From positions 1-64,000 of the forward strand of contig NZ_JAUCBM010000001.1 in the NCBI RefSeq assembly GCF_030362795.1: a stretch of DNA of 64,000 nucleotides, written 5' to 3'. The position numbers and the translations under genes are program-made. Position 1 is the stretch's first letter; every line of letters begins with the position of its first letter. Below, in pieces: positions 18,141 through 26,489 of the stretch. Under the pieces are notes generated by a model, which worked only from the letters and a program-made list of their open reading frames with translations, searched no databases and was not told the DNA's origin. The stretch is from Pseudochrobactrum kiredjianiae. Lineage in GTDB: Bacteria; Pseudomonadota; Alphaproteobacteria; Rhizobiales; Rhizobiaceae.

Positions 18141-18362
18141 AGCATTTCCCGCAAAAGTGCGTAGCGGTTTTGCGTCAGGACAATGCGACTAAACAAACCA
18201 GCATTTCCCGCAAAAGTGCGCAGCGATTTTGCGGCAGGACAATGCGACTAAACAAAGCCAGCATTTCCCGTAAAAGTGTATAGCGGTTTTACGTCAGGAC
18301 AATGCGCCAAACAAACCAGCATTTCCCGTAAAAGTGTATAGCGGTTATAATGCGAAGAGCGC
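18141..18362. repeat. Tandem array of ~59-bp hairpin repeats
   Basis: Four units start at 18141, 18200, 18260 and 18318 (periods 59, 60, 58), the last truncated. Each reads AGCATTTCCCG(C/T)AAAAGTG...GCGGTTTT(G/A)CG followed by CAGGACAATGCG and an ACTAAACAAACC-like linker. Units 1-2 use GCAAAA/TTTTGC arms and unit 3 uses GTAAAA/TTTTAC, so both arms changed together. The array ends 8 bases before the stop of the SDR gene. It fills the 308-base gap between the twin-TM gene and the SDR gene. There are no variable spacers, so it is not CRISPR. Confidence 0.85.
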
Positions 18363-18369
18363 ATATTCC

Positions 18370-19263
18370 TTATGATTGATCGGACAGCATTTTATAAAGC
18401 CAGCGGGAAGGCAGCAGGCGCTTGGCAAGAATGCCCAGCTTTGCCGGGCGTGTTACCGGATAATGCGGACGTGGCCTGTCACTTTCCAATGCATGCAATA
18501 AAACCTCATACACTGCATCAGGGCCGAGCTTCGCTGAGGACTTTGTCCCGCCACCCTGCAGTTTTGCAAATTGCCGCTGGTAATCCTGCCGGTGAACAGA
18601 CGCTTCCATATCAATATATTTCTGCGCAAAAGCAGCTGCATTGACTGCAAATTTGCTGGTAATCGGGCCCGGCTCAATCATTGAGACAGAAAGACCTGAA
18701 CCTTCCAACTCCATACGCTGCACCAGCATCAGCCCTTCCAGAGCAAATTTGGAAGACACATAAGCGCCGCGCCATTTCATCGGCACTAATCCGAGAATGG
18801 ATGAACAATGCACCAGCCGCCCCTGCTTACGGGCACGCATTGCGGGGATCAGCCTTTGCGTTAAATCCTGCCAGCCAAAGAAATTAGCCTCGAATTGCAA
18901 GCGCAACGCTTCCATCGGCAAGTCTTCTACCGCACCGGGCTGCGCATAAGCGCCATTATTAAACAGCGCATCAAGCTGATGATGACAAGCTTCCAGAACC
19001 GCTTCAGCAACAGCTGCAATTGACTCCGGCTCACAATAATCCAGATAAAAAGCTTCAAAGCCCTGCTCTCGCAAATAGCTCAGATCTTCACTCTTACGCG
19101 CAGTGGCAAACACCCGCCAGCCACGCTGTTTCAGCGCTTGCGCACAAAAAGCACCGATACCGCTGGAACAACCGGTGATCAGAATAGTTTTTTGTATGAC
19201 AGGTGAAATTTGCGCATTCTGTGCCATAGGTTGGTCTTTATCCATTGGTTTACGGGCTGACAT
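18370..19263 (-). CDS. SDR family oxidoreductase
   Basis: A classical short-chain dehydrogenase of about 297 residues. The cofactor motif TILITGCSSGIGAFCAQAL is near residues 26-44, NNGAYAQPG follows the usual NNAG position, and the catalytic Ser and YxxxK are in CSSILGLVPMKWRGAYVSSKFALEG. The extended C-terminus (RRxLPSRWLYK-like) resembles the YbbO/retinol-dehydrogenase-like group. The start at 19263 is supported by CAGGAA upstream; an upstream frame to 19296 is less likely. Substrate is unknown. The coding end abuts the tandem repeat array. Confidence 0.88.
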   Translation of the reverse strand: MSARKPMDKDQPMAQNAQISPVIQKTILITGCSSGIGAFCAQALKQRGWRVFATARKSEDLSYLREQGFEAFYLDYCEPESIAAVAEAVLEACHHQLDALFNNGAYAQPGAVEDLPMEALRLQFEANFFGWQDLTQRLIPAMRARKQGRLVHCSSILGLVPMKWRGAYVSSKFALEGLMLVQRMELEGSGLSVSMIEPGPITSKFAVNAAAFAQKYIDMEASVHRQDYQRQFAKLQGGGTKSSAKLGPDAVYEVLLHALESDRPRPHYPVTRPAKLGILAKRLLPSRWLYKMLSDQS

Positions 19264-19359
19264 AATTGCAATTCCTGTCCGCAAAGTTTTATACACGTTG
19301 AGTTTTTGACTTATCGTCAGTTATACCACACAAACATGACATCAGCGCCGCAACAGATT

Positions 19360-19392
19360 GAGAGCGGTTCCCACTTTTGCTGGAAGTGCTCG
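19360..19392. repeat. Fragment of palindromic repeat family
   Basis: AGAGCGGTTCCCACTTTTGC followed by TGGAAGTGCTC resembles one half of the CGGTTCCCACTTTTCGGG unit seen at 7032 and 45779. It lies in the divergent region between the SDR and yihY genes. Confidence 0.5.
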
Positions 19393-19427
19393 AATAGAAC
19401 AAGCTGAACTTAAGGAATTTTCTGTCT

Positions 19428-20273
19428 ATGCGAAAAATAGTCCGTTTCCTCAGACAGACTGCCACTGATGCGATCGGCCATTTTATCTCCGATGACGGCT
19501 GGGCTTTTGCATCCCATATCGCCCTTTCCAGCCTAATGGCGCTGTTTCCGTTTTTGATTTTCGCAACAGCCCTTGCCAGTTTTCTCGGTGCTGATGCTTT
19601 TGCCGATACGGCAGTGCATGTCATTTTTGACACCTGGCCGCCTGCAATTGCCGCACCGATTGCCCGTGAAGTGCAAAATGTTCTGACCATTCAGCGTGGT
19701 GACCTCCTGACCCTCAGTGTGATCGCCGCCGCCTATTTTGCTTCCAATGGCGTTGAGGCACTGCGCGTTGCGCTCAACCGTGCCTATCGCGTTACTGATA
19801 CCCGCTCCATTCTGTTTTGCCGTGCGCAAAGTCTGGGCTTCGTGATTGTGGCGACCCTCAGCATTATGGCGATCAGTTTTCTGCTGATTCTGGCACCTCT
19901 GGCTATTCGCTTAGCCGAACAATGGGTACCGGCTCTCGAAACTATGTCTGTCTCATTCAGCTTCTGGCGCTATGCAATTGCGCTTTCCGTCCTGATTTTC
20001 GGTCTGTTTGTCGTGCATATCTGGCTACCGGCGGGCAAGCGCTCACTGGTTGATATTCTGCCGGGCATTGTGCTGACATTGCTCGCATGGCTGGCCGGTG
20101 CCACCGCTTTTGCACGTTATCTGGAGAGTTTTGCCAGTTACGTCACCACCTATGCCGGTCTGGCCTCGATCATGGTGGCGATTGTGTTTCTCTATATTAT
20201 CGCCGCGATTTTCATTATCGGTGCAGAAGTTAATGCTGCAATTATGCAGTACCGTAATCGCGAACAGCAATAA
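19428..20273 (+). CDS. YihY/BrkB family inner-membrane protein
   Basis: A 281-residue polytopic membrane protein with six predicted helices. Family marks are DGWAFASHIALSSLMALFPFLIF at the start, AAYFASNGVEALRVALNRAYRV in the middle, and the C-terminal YASFVTTYAGLAS-like segment (SFASYVTTYAGLASIMVAIVF). BrkB/YihY proteins were once called ribonuclease BN or serum-resistance factors; their true role is unclear. Monocistronic with its own terminator. Confidence 0.9.
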   Translation: MRKIVRFLRQTATDAIGHFISDDGWAFASHIALSSLMALFPFLIFATALASFLGADAFADTAVHVIFDTWPPAIAAPIAREVQNVLTIQRGDLLTLSVIAAAYFASNGVEALRVALNRAYRVTDTRSILFCRAQSLGFVIVATLSIMAISFLLILAPLAIRLAEQWVPALETMSVSFSFWRYAIALSVLIFGLFVVHIWLPAGKRSLVDILPGIVLTLLAWLAGATAFARYLESFASYVTTYAGLASIMVAIVFLYIIAAIFIIGAEVNAAIMQYRNREQQ

Positions 20274-20280
20274 GGATACA

Positions 20281-20308
20281 AAAAAGGCGCGGTTTCCCGC
20301 GCCTTTTG
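20281..20308 (+). terminator. yihY terminator
   Basis: AAAAGGCGCGG and CCGCGCCTTTT form an 11-bp stem with a TTTC loop, eight bases after the stop. Confidence 0.8.
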
Positions 20309-20311
20309 GTT

Positions 20312-20416
20312 TAGAGCGGTTTCAGTTAATATTGAACCGTTGAAACCACTCTATCTTTTTGTTTTTACGCGCATTTGAATCCGAAAACCACTTCACACTT
20401 TTCGGAATGCGCTTTA
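20312..20416. repeat. Bipartite palindromic repeat (copy F)
   Basis: TAGAGCGGTTTCA (20312-20324) pairs with TGAAACCACTCTA (20341-20353); GCGCATT plus CCGAAAA (20369-20387) pairs with TTTTCGG plus AATGCGC (about 20399-20412). It has the same two-hairpin layout as the copy at 7032 and lies between yihY and asd. Confidence 0.75.
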
Positions 20417-20430
20417 GACTTCGCTCAAAA

Positions 20431-21462
20431 TCAGGCAGCTGATTTTGGCTTAATCAGGTTGCGTTCCAGCAACAACTCAGCGATCTGAATGGTATTCAGA
20501 GCTGCACCTTTGCGCAGGTTATCGGCAACAATCCACATGGAAAGACCGTTTTCGAGGGTGATATCTTCACGGATGCGCGAAATGAATGTCGCATCTTCGC
20601 CGGCGCTTTCATACGGGGTGATATAGCCGCCGTCTTCAAGCTTATCGACAACCTGACAACCCGGTGCTTCACGCAGGATTTCACGGGCTTCATCAGCACT
20701 GATCGGCTTATCGAATTCAATATTCACAGCTTCAGAGTGACCGATAAACACCGGAACGCGCACGGCGGTGCAAGAAACCTTGATCTTCGGATCAAGCATC
20801 TTCTTCGTTTCAGCCATAACTTTCCACTCTTCTTTGGTGGAACCGTCTTCCATGAAATCATCGATATGCGGAATGACGTTGAAGGCAATACGCTTGGTGA
20901 ATTTCTGAGCAGAGACAGGATCAGCAACAAAAACCGCACGTGACTGCTGGAACAATTCGTCCATGCCTTCTTTACCGGCGCCGGAAACCGACTGGTAGGT
21001 CGCAACAACGATACGCTTGATGGTGGCCGCATCATGCAAAGGCTTCAGAGCAACAACGAGCTGCGCTGTCGAGCAATTCGGATTAGCAATGATATTGCGC
21101 TTGCGGAAACCGTCGATTGCTTCAGGGTTTACTTCCGGAACGATCAGCGGCACATCCGAGTCATAGCGCCATGCGGAGGAGTTATCGATAACAACACAAC
21201 CCTGTGCAGCGATTTTCGGCGACCATTCTTTTGAAACCGAACCACCGGCAGACATCAGGCAAATATCGACATCAGAAAAATCATAGGTGTCGAGAACCTT
21301 GGTTTTCAAGGTTTTATCGCCATAAGACACTTCAGTATTGAGGCTGCGACGGGACGCAAGCGCCACCACCTCAGAGGCTGGAAAACCACGCTCTTCAAGA
21401 ATATTGAGCATTTCACGGCCCACATTACCTGTGGCACCGACAATAGCAACTTTGAAACCCAT
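20431..21462 (-). CDS. asd: Aspartate-semialdehyde dehydrogenase
   Basis: A 343-residue NADPH enzyme that reduces aspartyl phosphate to aspartate semialdehyde, the branch point to lysine/diaminopimelate, threonine and methionine. It shows VAIVGATGNVGREM at the N-terminus and the catalytic cysteine in NPNCSTAQLVVAL. The start at 21462 is fixed by CAGGAG 8 bases upstream; the longer frame to 21561 begins in a non-coding-looking proline/glycine stretch. Single-gene unit, near leuB as in related genomes. Confidence 0.96.
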   Translation of the reverse strand: MGFKVAIVGATGNVGREMLNILEERGFPASEVVALASRRSLNTEVSYGDKTLKTKVLDTYDFSDVDICLMSAGGSVSKEWSPKIAAQGCVVIDNSSAWRYDSDVPLIVPEVNPEAIDGFRKRNIIANPNCSTAQLVVALKPLHDAATIKRIVVATYQSVSGAGKEGMDELFQQSRAVFVADPVSAQKFTKRIAFNVIPHIDDFMEDGSTKEEWKVMAETKKMLDPKIKVSCTAVRVPVFIGHSEAVNIEFDKPISADEAREILREAPGCQVVDKLEDGGYITPYESAGEDATFISRIREDITLENGLSMWIVADNLRKGAALNTIQIAELLLERNLIKPKSAA

Positions 21463-21565
21463 ATGAAATCTCCTGTCCCTCTCCGCTTTCACACCAGAAA
21501 ACCCGTTGGCCACGCAGGTTCTCCACCCCGGACCTAACCCGGGAGAGGGTGAGCAGGCCAAGGGA

Positions 21566-21658
21566 TCAGACCGTTTTGGTGGTCGTTTTCGAGGTGATTG
21601 TCTTCAGGGCAATCATGGCCGTTTTGGTAATATCGAACGCAGGAGAAGATAAGACCAT
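21566..21658 (-). CDS. Possible 30-aa peptide upstream of asd
   Basis: A short minus-strand frame begins MVLSSPAFDITKTAMIALKT and ends in a threonine/lysine-rich tail. It lies about 100 bases upstream of asd in the same direction. There is no strong ribosome binding site (only GGCGGCG upstream), so this is a weak candidate that could be chance. Confidence 0.22.
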   Translation of the reverse strand: MVLSSPAFDITKTAMIALKTITSKTTTKTV

Positions 21659-22016
21659 AGCTTCGCCGCCGGAAATGTTTCCGGAAAATGCTGGCAAAAC
21701 TAATAGTGAAGCGAGGGATTCCACGCAATGTCTCCTAATTCACCGTTGCTTGTACCGCGATTTTGGCAAGAGTCAATTGCCGTTTATATCCCGAAAGCCG
21801 CATATTTTTTATGAAAATAACAATTTTTCAATTTGCAATGCCGGCGCTCGTGCGCCCCTCGCGCTACAACGAAAAATATTTCGCTATTATTATACTAAAG
21901 AATACTGACGCAAATCCCGTTTTCAGTTCATTCTGTCTGTGACTGCTTTGCCAAGCGGCGCAACAAGCCGCACGATTGCAGACATCCGGCCAAACTGGCC
22001 CAGACCGACCGAAGCT

Positions 22017-22053
22017 GGCAATGAGCATATTTGGCCGGCAATGAGCATATTTG
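22017..22053. promoter_or_regulatory. Tandem 17-bp direct repeat upstream of MHS transporter
   Basis: GGCAATGAGCATATTTG occurs at 22017-22033 and again at 22037-22053, a 20-bp period close to two helical turns, 81-117 bases before the transporter start. Two identical sites on one face of the helix suggest a paired regulator-binding region or a recent slip duplication. Confidence 0.5.
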
Positions 22054-22133
22054 AAATGACTGAAAGGCAGAAAACAATCAACGCCCGGTGACAATAAGGG
22101 AACAGTCACAGGGTTTATCCGGGAGGAAAAAGA

Positions 22134-24011
22134 ATGGCAGCAATTGACGGTGCGCGCGAACGCGCCCCTAAAATGACCAAGGAAGAGCGCAAGGTTATTT
22201 TTGCCTCATCGCTTGGAACAGTCTTTGAATGGTATGATTTCTATCTCTACGGCTCACTGGCAATTTATATCGGAGCCACCTTCTTTAGTGAATATCCTGA
22301 AACAACCCGTAATATTTTCGCGCTGCTGGCTTTTGCGGCGGGCTTTCTTGTCCGCCCGTTCGGCGCGCTGTTCTTCGGCCGCATCGGTGATCTGGTCGGC
22401 CGTAAATATACATTCCTTGTGACCATCGTAGTGATGGGGCTTTCCACCTTCCTCGTTGGTCTTTTGCCGGGTTCGGCATCTATCGGCATCATCGCACCAA
22501 TTATTCTAGTTGTACTGCGCATGCTGCAAGGCCTGGCGCTTGGTGGTGAATATGGCGGCGCTGCCACTTACGTGGCCGAGCATGCACCAAATGGCCGTCG
22601 TGGTTTCTACACCTCATGGATTCAGACCACAGCAACATTCGGTCTTTTCCTGTCGCTCGTTGTGATTCTTCTCATTCAGAACTCACTGACCGCTGAAGAA
22701 TTTGCAGCCTGGGGCTGGCGTATCCCGTTCCTGATTTCAGTTGTTCTGCTCGGTATTTCCGTCTGGATCCGTATGCAGATGAGTGAATCACCGGCTTTCA
22801 AGAAAATGAAAGAGGAAGGCAAACAGTCCAAAGCGCCCCTGAAAGAAGCCTTTGGTCAGTGGAAAAATGCCAAGATTGCTCTGATTGCCCTGTTTGGTCT
22901 GACCGCAGGTCAGGCTGTGGTCTGGTATACGGGACAGTTTTATACGCTATTCTTCCTGCAAAACGTGCTGAAGGTTGAAAGCATTTCAGCCAATATCATG
23001 ATTGCTATCGCGCTTCTGATTGCCACACCATTCTTCCTGTTCTGGGGTTGGCTGTCGGATAAAGTTGGCCGCAAACCAATCATCATGGCTGGTCTTGCAC
23101 TGGCAATCTTTACCTATTTCCCGCTGTTTAAAGCGCTTACAACTGCTGCCAATCCGGCACTTGCCCGTGCAGAAGCCACGATCAGCGCAACCATTACCGC
23201 AGCACCCGGCGATTGTACTTTCCAGTTCAATCCGGTGGGCACTGCCAAATTCACCACGTCCTGCGACGTTGCAACCGCCTTCCTGTCCCGCTCTTCCGTA
23301 CCTTATACGGTTGAAACCGGCGCAGCAGGCACCCCTGCAAGCGTCAAGATCGGCGACAGCACTATAACATCCTATGATGCGACCGGTGCTGATGCAGCTA
23401 CACGCGGCCCTGCTTTCATCCATGATACGAATCTGGCTCTGCAAAAGGCTGGTTTCCCTCTGGTGCGTAATCCTGCCAAAGTGCCGGATGCCAAACTGGA
23501 TGCATTTGTTGCTGCTAATCCGGAACTGGCACTGAATGCAGATACTATTCGTGCCGGTGAAGCAGCCACAATGACAGCCGATCAGATGGTCGCTGCCAAA
23601 CTTATTACAGCAGCTGACGCGGCGACAATCGGCGAGCAAAAAGTTTATACAATTGCGGATGCAGGTAGCTTTAAAATGGTTGCTAATCCGGATGAGGTAA
23701 ACTGGCCGCTGACAGTGCTGATCCTGACCATTCTGGTGATCTATGTAACCATGGTCTATGGCCCGATTGCCGCAATTCTGGTGGAAATGTTCCCGACCCG
23801 CATCCGGTATACCGGTATGTCCCTGCCTTATCACATTGGTAATGGCTGGTTCGGTGGTCTGCTTCCGGCAACCGTATTTGCGATGAGTGCGGCCAAAGGC
23901 GATATTTATTACGGCCTCTGGTACCCGATTATCATTGCAATCATGACCCTGATTATCGGTCTGATCTTTGTGCGTGAAACCAAAGATCGTGACCTCAATC
24001 ACGTAGAGTAA
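22134..24011 (+). CDS. MHS-family MFS transporter with large inserted domain
   Basis: A 625-residue metabolite:proton symporter relative (ShiA/ProP/KgtP group). N-terminal marks are SSLGTVFEWYDFYLYG, FGRIGDLVGRK and LQGLALGGEYGGAATYVAEH; the second half has WGWLSDKVGRKP and the last helices resume at NWPLTVLILTILVIYVTMVYGP. MHS members are usually about 430-450 residues. Here about 187 residues (337-523) interrupt helices 8-9, hydrophilic and Ala/Thr-rich, with C361 and C377 that could form a disulfide on the periplasmic side. I recall similar insertions in other proteobacterial homologues. Substrate unknown. GGGAGG sits before the start. Confidence 0.88.
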   Translation: MAAIDGARERAPKMTKEERKVIFASSLGTVFEWYDFYLYGSLAIYIGATFFSEYPETTRNIFALLAFAAGFLVRPFGALFFGRIGDLVGRKYTFLVTIVVMGLSTFLVGLLPGSASIGIIAPIILVVLRMLQGLALGGEYGGAATYVAEHAPNGRRGFYTSWIQTTATFGLFLSLVVILLIQNSLTAEEFAAWGWRIPFLISVVLLGISVWIRMQMSESPAFKKMKEEGKQSKAPLKEAFGQWKNAKIALIALFGLTAGQAVVWYTGQFYTLFFLQNVLKVESISANIMIAIALLIATPFFLFWGWLSDKVGRKPIIMAGLALAIFTYFPLFKALTTAANPALARAEATISATITAAPGDCTFQFNPVGTAKFTTSCDVATAFLSRSSVPYTVETGAAGTPASVKIGDSTITSYDATGADAATRGPAFIHDTNLALQKAGFPLVRNPAKVPDAKLDAFVAANPELALNADTIRAGEAATMTADQMVAAKLITAADAATIGEQKVYTIADAGSFKMVANPDEVNWPLTVLILTILVIYVTMVYGPIAAILVEMFPTRIRYTGMSLPYHIGNGWFGGLLPATVFAMSAAKGDIYYGLWYPIIIAIMTLIIGLIFVRETKDRDLNHVE

Positions 24012-24028
24012 AAACTCTGCCGCAAAAC

Positions 24029-24063
24029 AAAACCGCCGGAACAGCAATGCTCCGGCGGTTTTT
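24029..24063. terminator. Terminator between MHS transporter and leuB
   Basis: AAAACCGCCGGA pairs with TCCGGCGGTTTT around a 10-base loop, flanked by A-runs and T-runs, so it can serve both convergent genes. Confidence 0.85.
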
Positions 24064-24089
24064 CTATGATCAATCGGCTGCTCTGAATT

Positions 24090-25202
24090 TTAAGCAGACA
24101 ATCCTTTGTACTTGGCGAGAATTGCGTCGCCCATTTCAACGGTGCCGACTTTATTCGAGCCTTCCGACCAGATATCGCCGGTGCGGATACCATCATCGAG
24201 AACCGCAGCAATTGCAGCTTCCAGACGATCAGCTTCCTCAATCAGGTTGAAGGAATAACGCAGGCACATTGCGAAAGAAGCGATCATTGCAATCGGGTTG
24301 GCAATGCCCTGTCCGGCAATATCCGGTGCCGAACCATGAACCGGCTCATACAGCGCTTTGCGCTTGCCTGTTGTTGCATCCGGTGCACCCAGCGATGCCG
24401 ATGGCAACATGCCGAGCGAACCGGTCAGCATAGCTGCAACATCAGACAACATATCGCCGAACAGGTTATCCGTGACAATCACGTCAAACTGCTTCGGCCA
24501 GCGTACCAGCTGCATACCACCGGCATCTGCCAGCATATGCTCAAGCTGCACATCCGCATATTTGGCTTTATGGGTTGCGGTCACAACTTCGTTCCACAAC
24601 ACGCCGGACTTCATCACGTTGCGTTTTTCCATCGAGGTAACTTTATTGCCGCGTGTACGCGCCAATTCAAAAGCCACACCGGCAATACGTTCGATTTCAT
24701 AGGTTTCATAAACCTGTGTGTCGATACCGCGCTTCTGGCCATTGCCCAGATCGATGATTTCTTTCGGCTCACCGAAATACACGCCGCCGGTCAGCTCGCG
24801 AACGATCAGAATATCGAGACCTTCAACAACTTCAGGGCGCAGCGATGAGGCATCGGCCAGCGCCGGATAGCAAATTGCAGGACGCAGGTTCGCAAACAGC
24901 GACAGATCTTTACGCAGGCGCAAGAGGCCTGCTTCCGGACGCACTTCATAAGGAACGCTGTCCCATTTAGGGCCGCCAACGGCACCAAACAATACGGCAT
25001 CAGCAGCCAATGCTTTTTCCATATCGCCTTCAGAAATTGCCTGACCATGGGCATCATAGGCAGAGCCGCCGACAAGACCTTCATCTGTCTCAAAGCCAAG
25101 GCCTTTTTCTTCATTCAGATAGGTAATGATTTTGCGGACTTCCGCCATTGACTCAGGGCCGATGCCGTCGCCCGGCAGAAGAAACAGTTTTCTGGTCGCC
25201 AT
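24090..25202 (-). CDS. leuB: 3-isopropylmalate dehydrogenase
   Basis: A 370-residue NAD+-dependent enzyme that oxidises and decarboxylates 3-isopropylmalate in leucine synthesis. It begins with [20 protein letters not shown] and shows the [21 protein letters not shown] substrate-binding arm and [29 protein letters not shown] near the C-terminus (motif split over residues 245-275). Monocistronic; the 273-base upstream gap (25203-25475) is AT-rich toward the right and holds the presumed promoter but no attenuator leader peptide that I can see. Confidence 0.97.
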   Translation of the reverse strand: MATRKLFLLPGDGIGPESMAEVRKIITYLNEEKGLGFETDEGLVGGSAYDAHGQAISEGDMEKALAADAVLFGAVGGPKWDSVPYEVRPEAGLLRLRKDLSLFANLRPAICYPALADASSLRPEVVEGLDILIVRELTGGVYFGEPKEIIDLGNGQKRGIDTQVYETYEIERIAGVAFELARTRGNKVTSMEKRNVMKSGVLWNEVVTATHKAKYADVQLEHMLADAGGMQLVRWPKQFDVIVTDNLFGDMLSDVAAMLTGSLGMLPSASLGAPDATTGKRKALYEPVHGSAPDIAGQGIANPIAMIASFAMCLRYSFNLIEEADRLEAAIAAVLDDGIRTGDIWSEGSNKVGTVEMGDAILAKYKGLSA

Positions 25203-25475
25203 TATGCCATGCCTTTGTTCAGATCACTTGCCGGTCAGCCGCACAAGTGAACCTCTTTAAACTCAGAGCACTCTTCCTCTGCAACTTGTTTCAAAGGCAA
25301 AGCGCTCACGCGAAAAATTCACGCTATTCATAGCCCAAAAGCTCAAAGAGGGGAAAGTGTCAAACGCAAGATTTGACTCATATTTTTGCAAATTTCGCAA
25401 TAATCTTAAAACAAATATCTGCGCAGCTTTAAAAGCTTGCCGTAGCACAATTTAAACTGTCAGGGAGCAAGACGC

Positions 25476-25667
25476 TTAATCCAAAGACCTTGCTTCCGAT
25501 GCCAGCAGGATCGGAATGCCCTCCCGTACCGGATAGGCCAGTTTTGCTTTTTTGGAAATCAGCTCACTATGTTCACGGTCATAGACCAGCACGCTTTTGG
25601 TCAAAGGGCAGACCAGTAATTCCAGCATTTTCGGATCGATTTGCTTGTCGCCTCTCTCGGTAGACAT
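25476..25667 (-). CDS. Trm112-family small zinc-ribbon-like protein
   Basis: A 63-residue protein with [20 protein letters not shown] and the terminal [16 protein letters not shown], the signature of the bacterial Trm112/YcaR family. Eukaryotic Trm112 activates methyltransferases; the bacterial role is unclear. Only one cysteine is present, so it does not form a four-Cys zinc site. The ATG at 25667 is preferred to a GTG at 25676 because AAGGGTG lies six bases upstream. It follows the LON-N gene by 25 bases on the same strand. Confidence 0.9.
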   Translation of the reverse strand: MSTERGDKQIDPKMLELLVCPLTKSVLVYDREHSELISKKAKLAYPVREGIPILLASEARSLD

Positions 25668-25692
25668 ATTCAGCACCCTTTACCCGCGCATA

Positions 25693-26391
25693 TTACTGCA
25701 AGCCTGAGCCATAATCATCACCATGGCGAGCCAGCGCAATTTCAGTAATTGCCACCAATGTTTCCGCACGGGTTTTCAAATCCGGCGCTTCGAGCAGCGC
25801 TTGTTTTTCAGCTTCACCAAAAGGCGACATCATCGACAATGCATTGACCAGTGTCTCATTGCCCGCTTTAGCAATGCTTTCCCAGTCGGCTTCAAGACCG
25901 TTGATTTCAAGATAATTCCGAAAAGCCTGCAACAATGCTTCGCGATCAACATCTTTCTCGCCCTGCTCTTCTTCCAGATCCTGCAAATACGGTGTCACAC
26001 GAGCCATACGAAACGGATGCGCCACAGACAGTTCTTCCTCCAGCCTGAACCGGCAAATGCCCTGTACTGTGATGAGAACACGCCCGTCGCCGGTTTCGGT
26101 ATAAGACGTGATCCGTCCAAGACAGCCGACAGCACTCAGTTCCGGTTTATCCGTGCCTTTGGCCGCACCTTCTTTATCTTCCACCGCAACACCGTTGACG
26201 ATTTTAGGTTGAATAATTCCGATCACACGATCACCGGCTAAAACTTCATCCACCATCACCAAATAGCGCGGTTCAAAAATATTCAGCGGCATTTGTCCGC
26301 GAGGCAATAACAGGCCGGCCACTAGCGGAAACACCGGAATCACTTCTGGTAAGTCTGACGCTTTTCGATAATGGACATTGCCCGCCTGCAT
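25693..26391 (-). CDS. LON peptidase substrate-binding domain protein
   Basis: A 232-residue protein made essentially of the LON N-terminal domain (PF02190). It has VIPVFPLVAGLLLPRGQMPLN and IFEPRYLVMVDEVLAGDRVIG, and GCLGRITSYTETGDGRVLITVQGICRFR. It lacks the AAA and Ser-Lys protease domains of Lon, so it is probably an adaptor or unknown binding protein. It lies in a probable operon with the Trm112 gene and downstream of the thioredoxin-TPR gene. Confidence 0.92.
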   Translation of the reverse strand: MQAGNVHYRKASDLPEVIPVFPLVAGLLLPRGQMPLNIFEPRYLVMVDEVLAGDRVIGIIQPKIVNGVAVEDKEGAAKGTDKPELSAVGCLGRITSYTETGDGRVLITVQGICRFRLEEELSVAHPFRMARVTPYLQDLEEEQGEKDVDREALLQAFRNYLEINGLEADWESIAKAGNETLVNALSMMSPFGEAEKQALLEAPDLKTRAETLVAITEIALARHGDDYGSGLQ

Positions 26392-26452
26392 AAATTCACC
26401 TCACCGCTCTGTGCCGGACTTCACATTCCGGTCCTCATTTCATATTCAAAAC

Positions 26453-26482
26453 GGAGCGACCATTACGGTTAAAGATCGCTCC
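26453..26482 (-). terminator. Candidate terminator after the thioredoxin-TPR gene
   Basis: GGAGCGA and TCGCTCC form a 7-bp perfect stem just past the stop codon; on the minus strand only GTTTTG follows, so termination may be partial and the LON-N gene could be read through. Confidence 0.5.
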
Positions 26483-26489
26483 CTGTATT

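Larger units (their letters stand above)
21463..22133. other. Long intergenic region between asd and an MHS transporter
   Basis: These 671 bases hold no clear gene. Visible items are a CCCGG...CCCGGG-type repeat near 21530-21545, a possible 30-codon minus-strand ORF (21566-21658), a CCGGAAA/TTTCCGG palindrome near 21670-21685, AT-rich sequence at 21800-21905 probably containing promoters, and two 17-bp direct repeats at 22017-22053. The plus-strand frame 21549-21908 has a composition unlike a protein. Confidence 0.5.

Noticed and set aside
18141-18362. CRISPR-like array
   Set aside because: The units are contiguous hairpin repeats without unique spacers, and no cas gene is present.
21549-21908. 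Plus-strand frame of 119 codons between asd and the MHS transporter
   Set aside because: Start region lies in GC-rich repeat-like DNA, composition shifts mid-frame, and no ribosome site or family match is seen.
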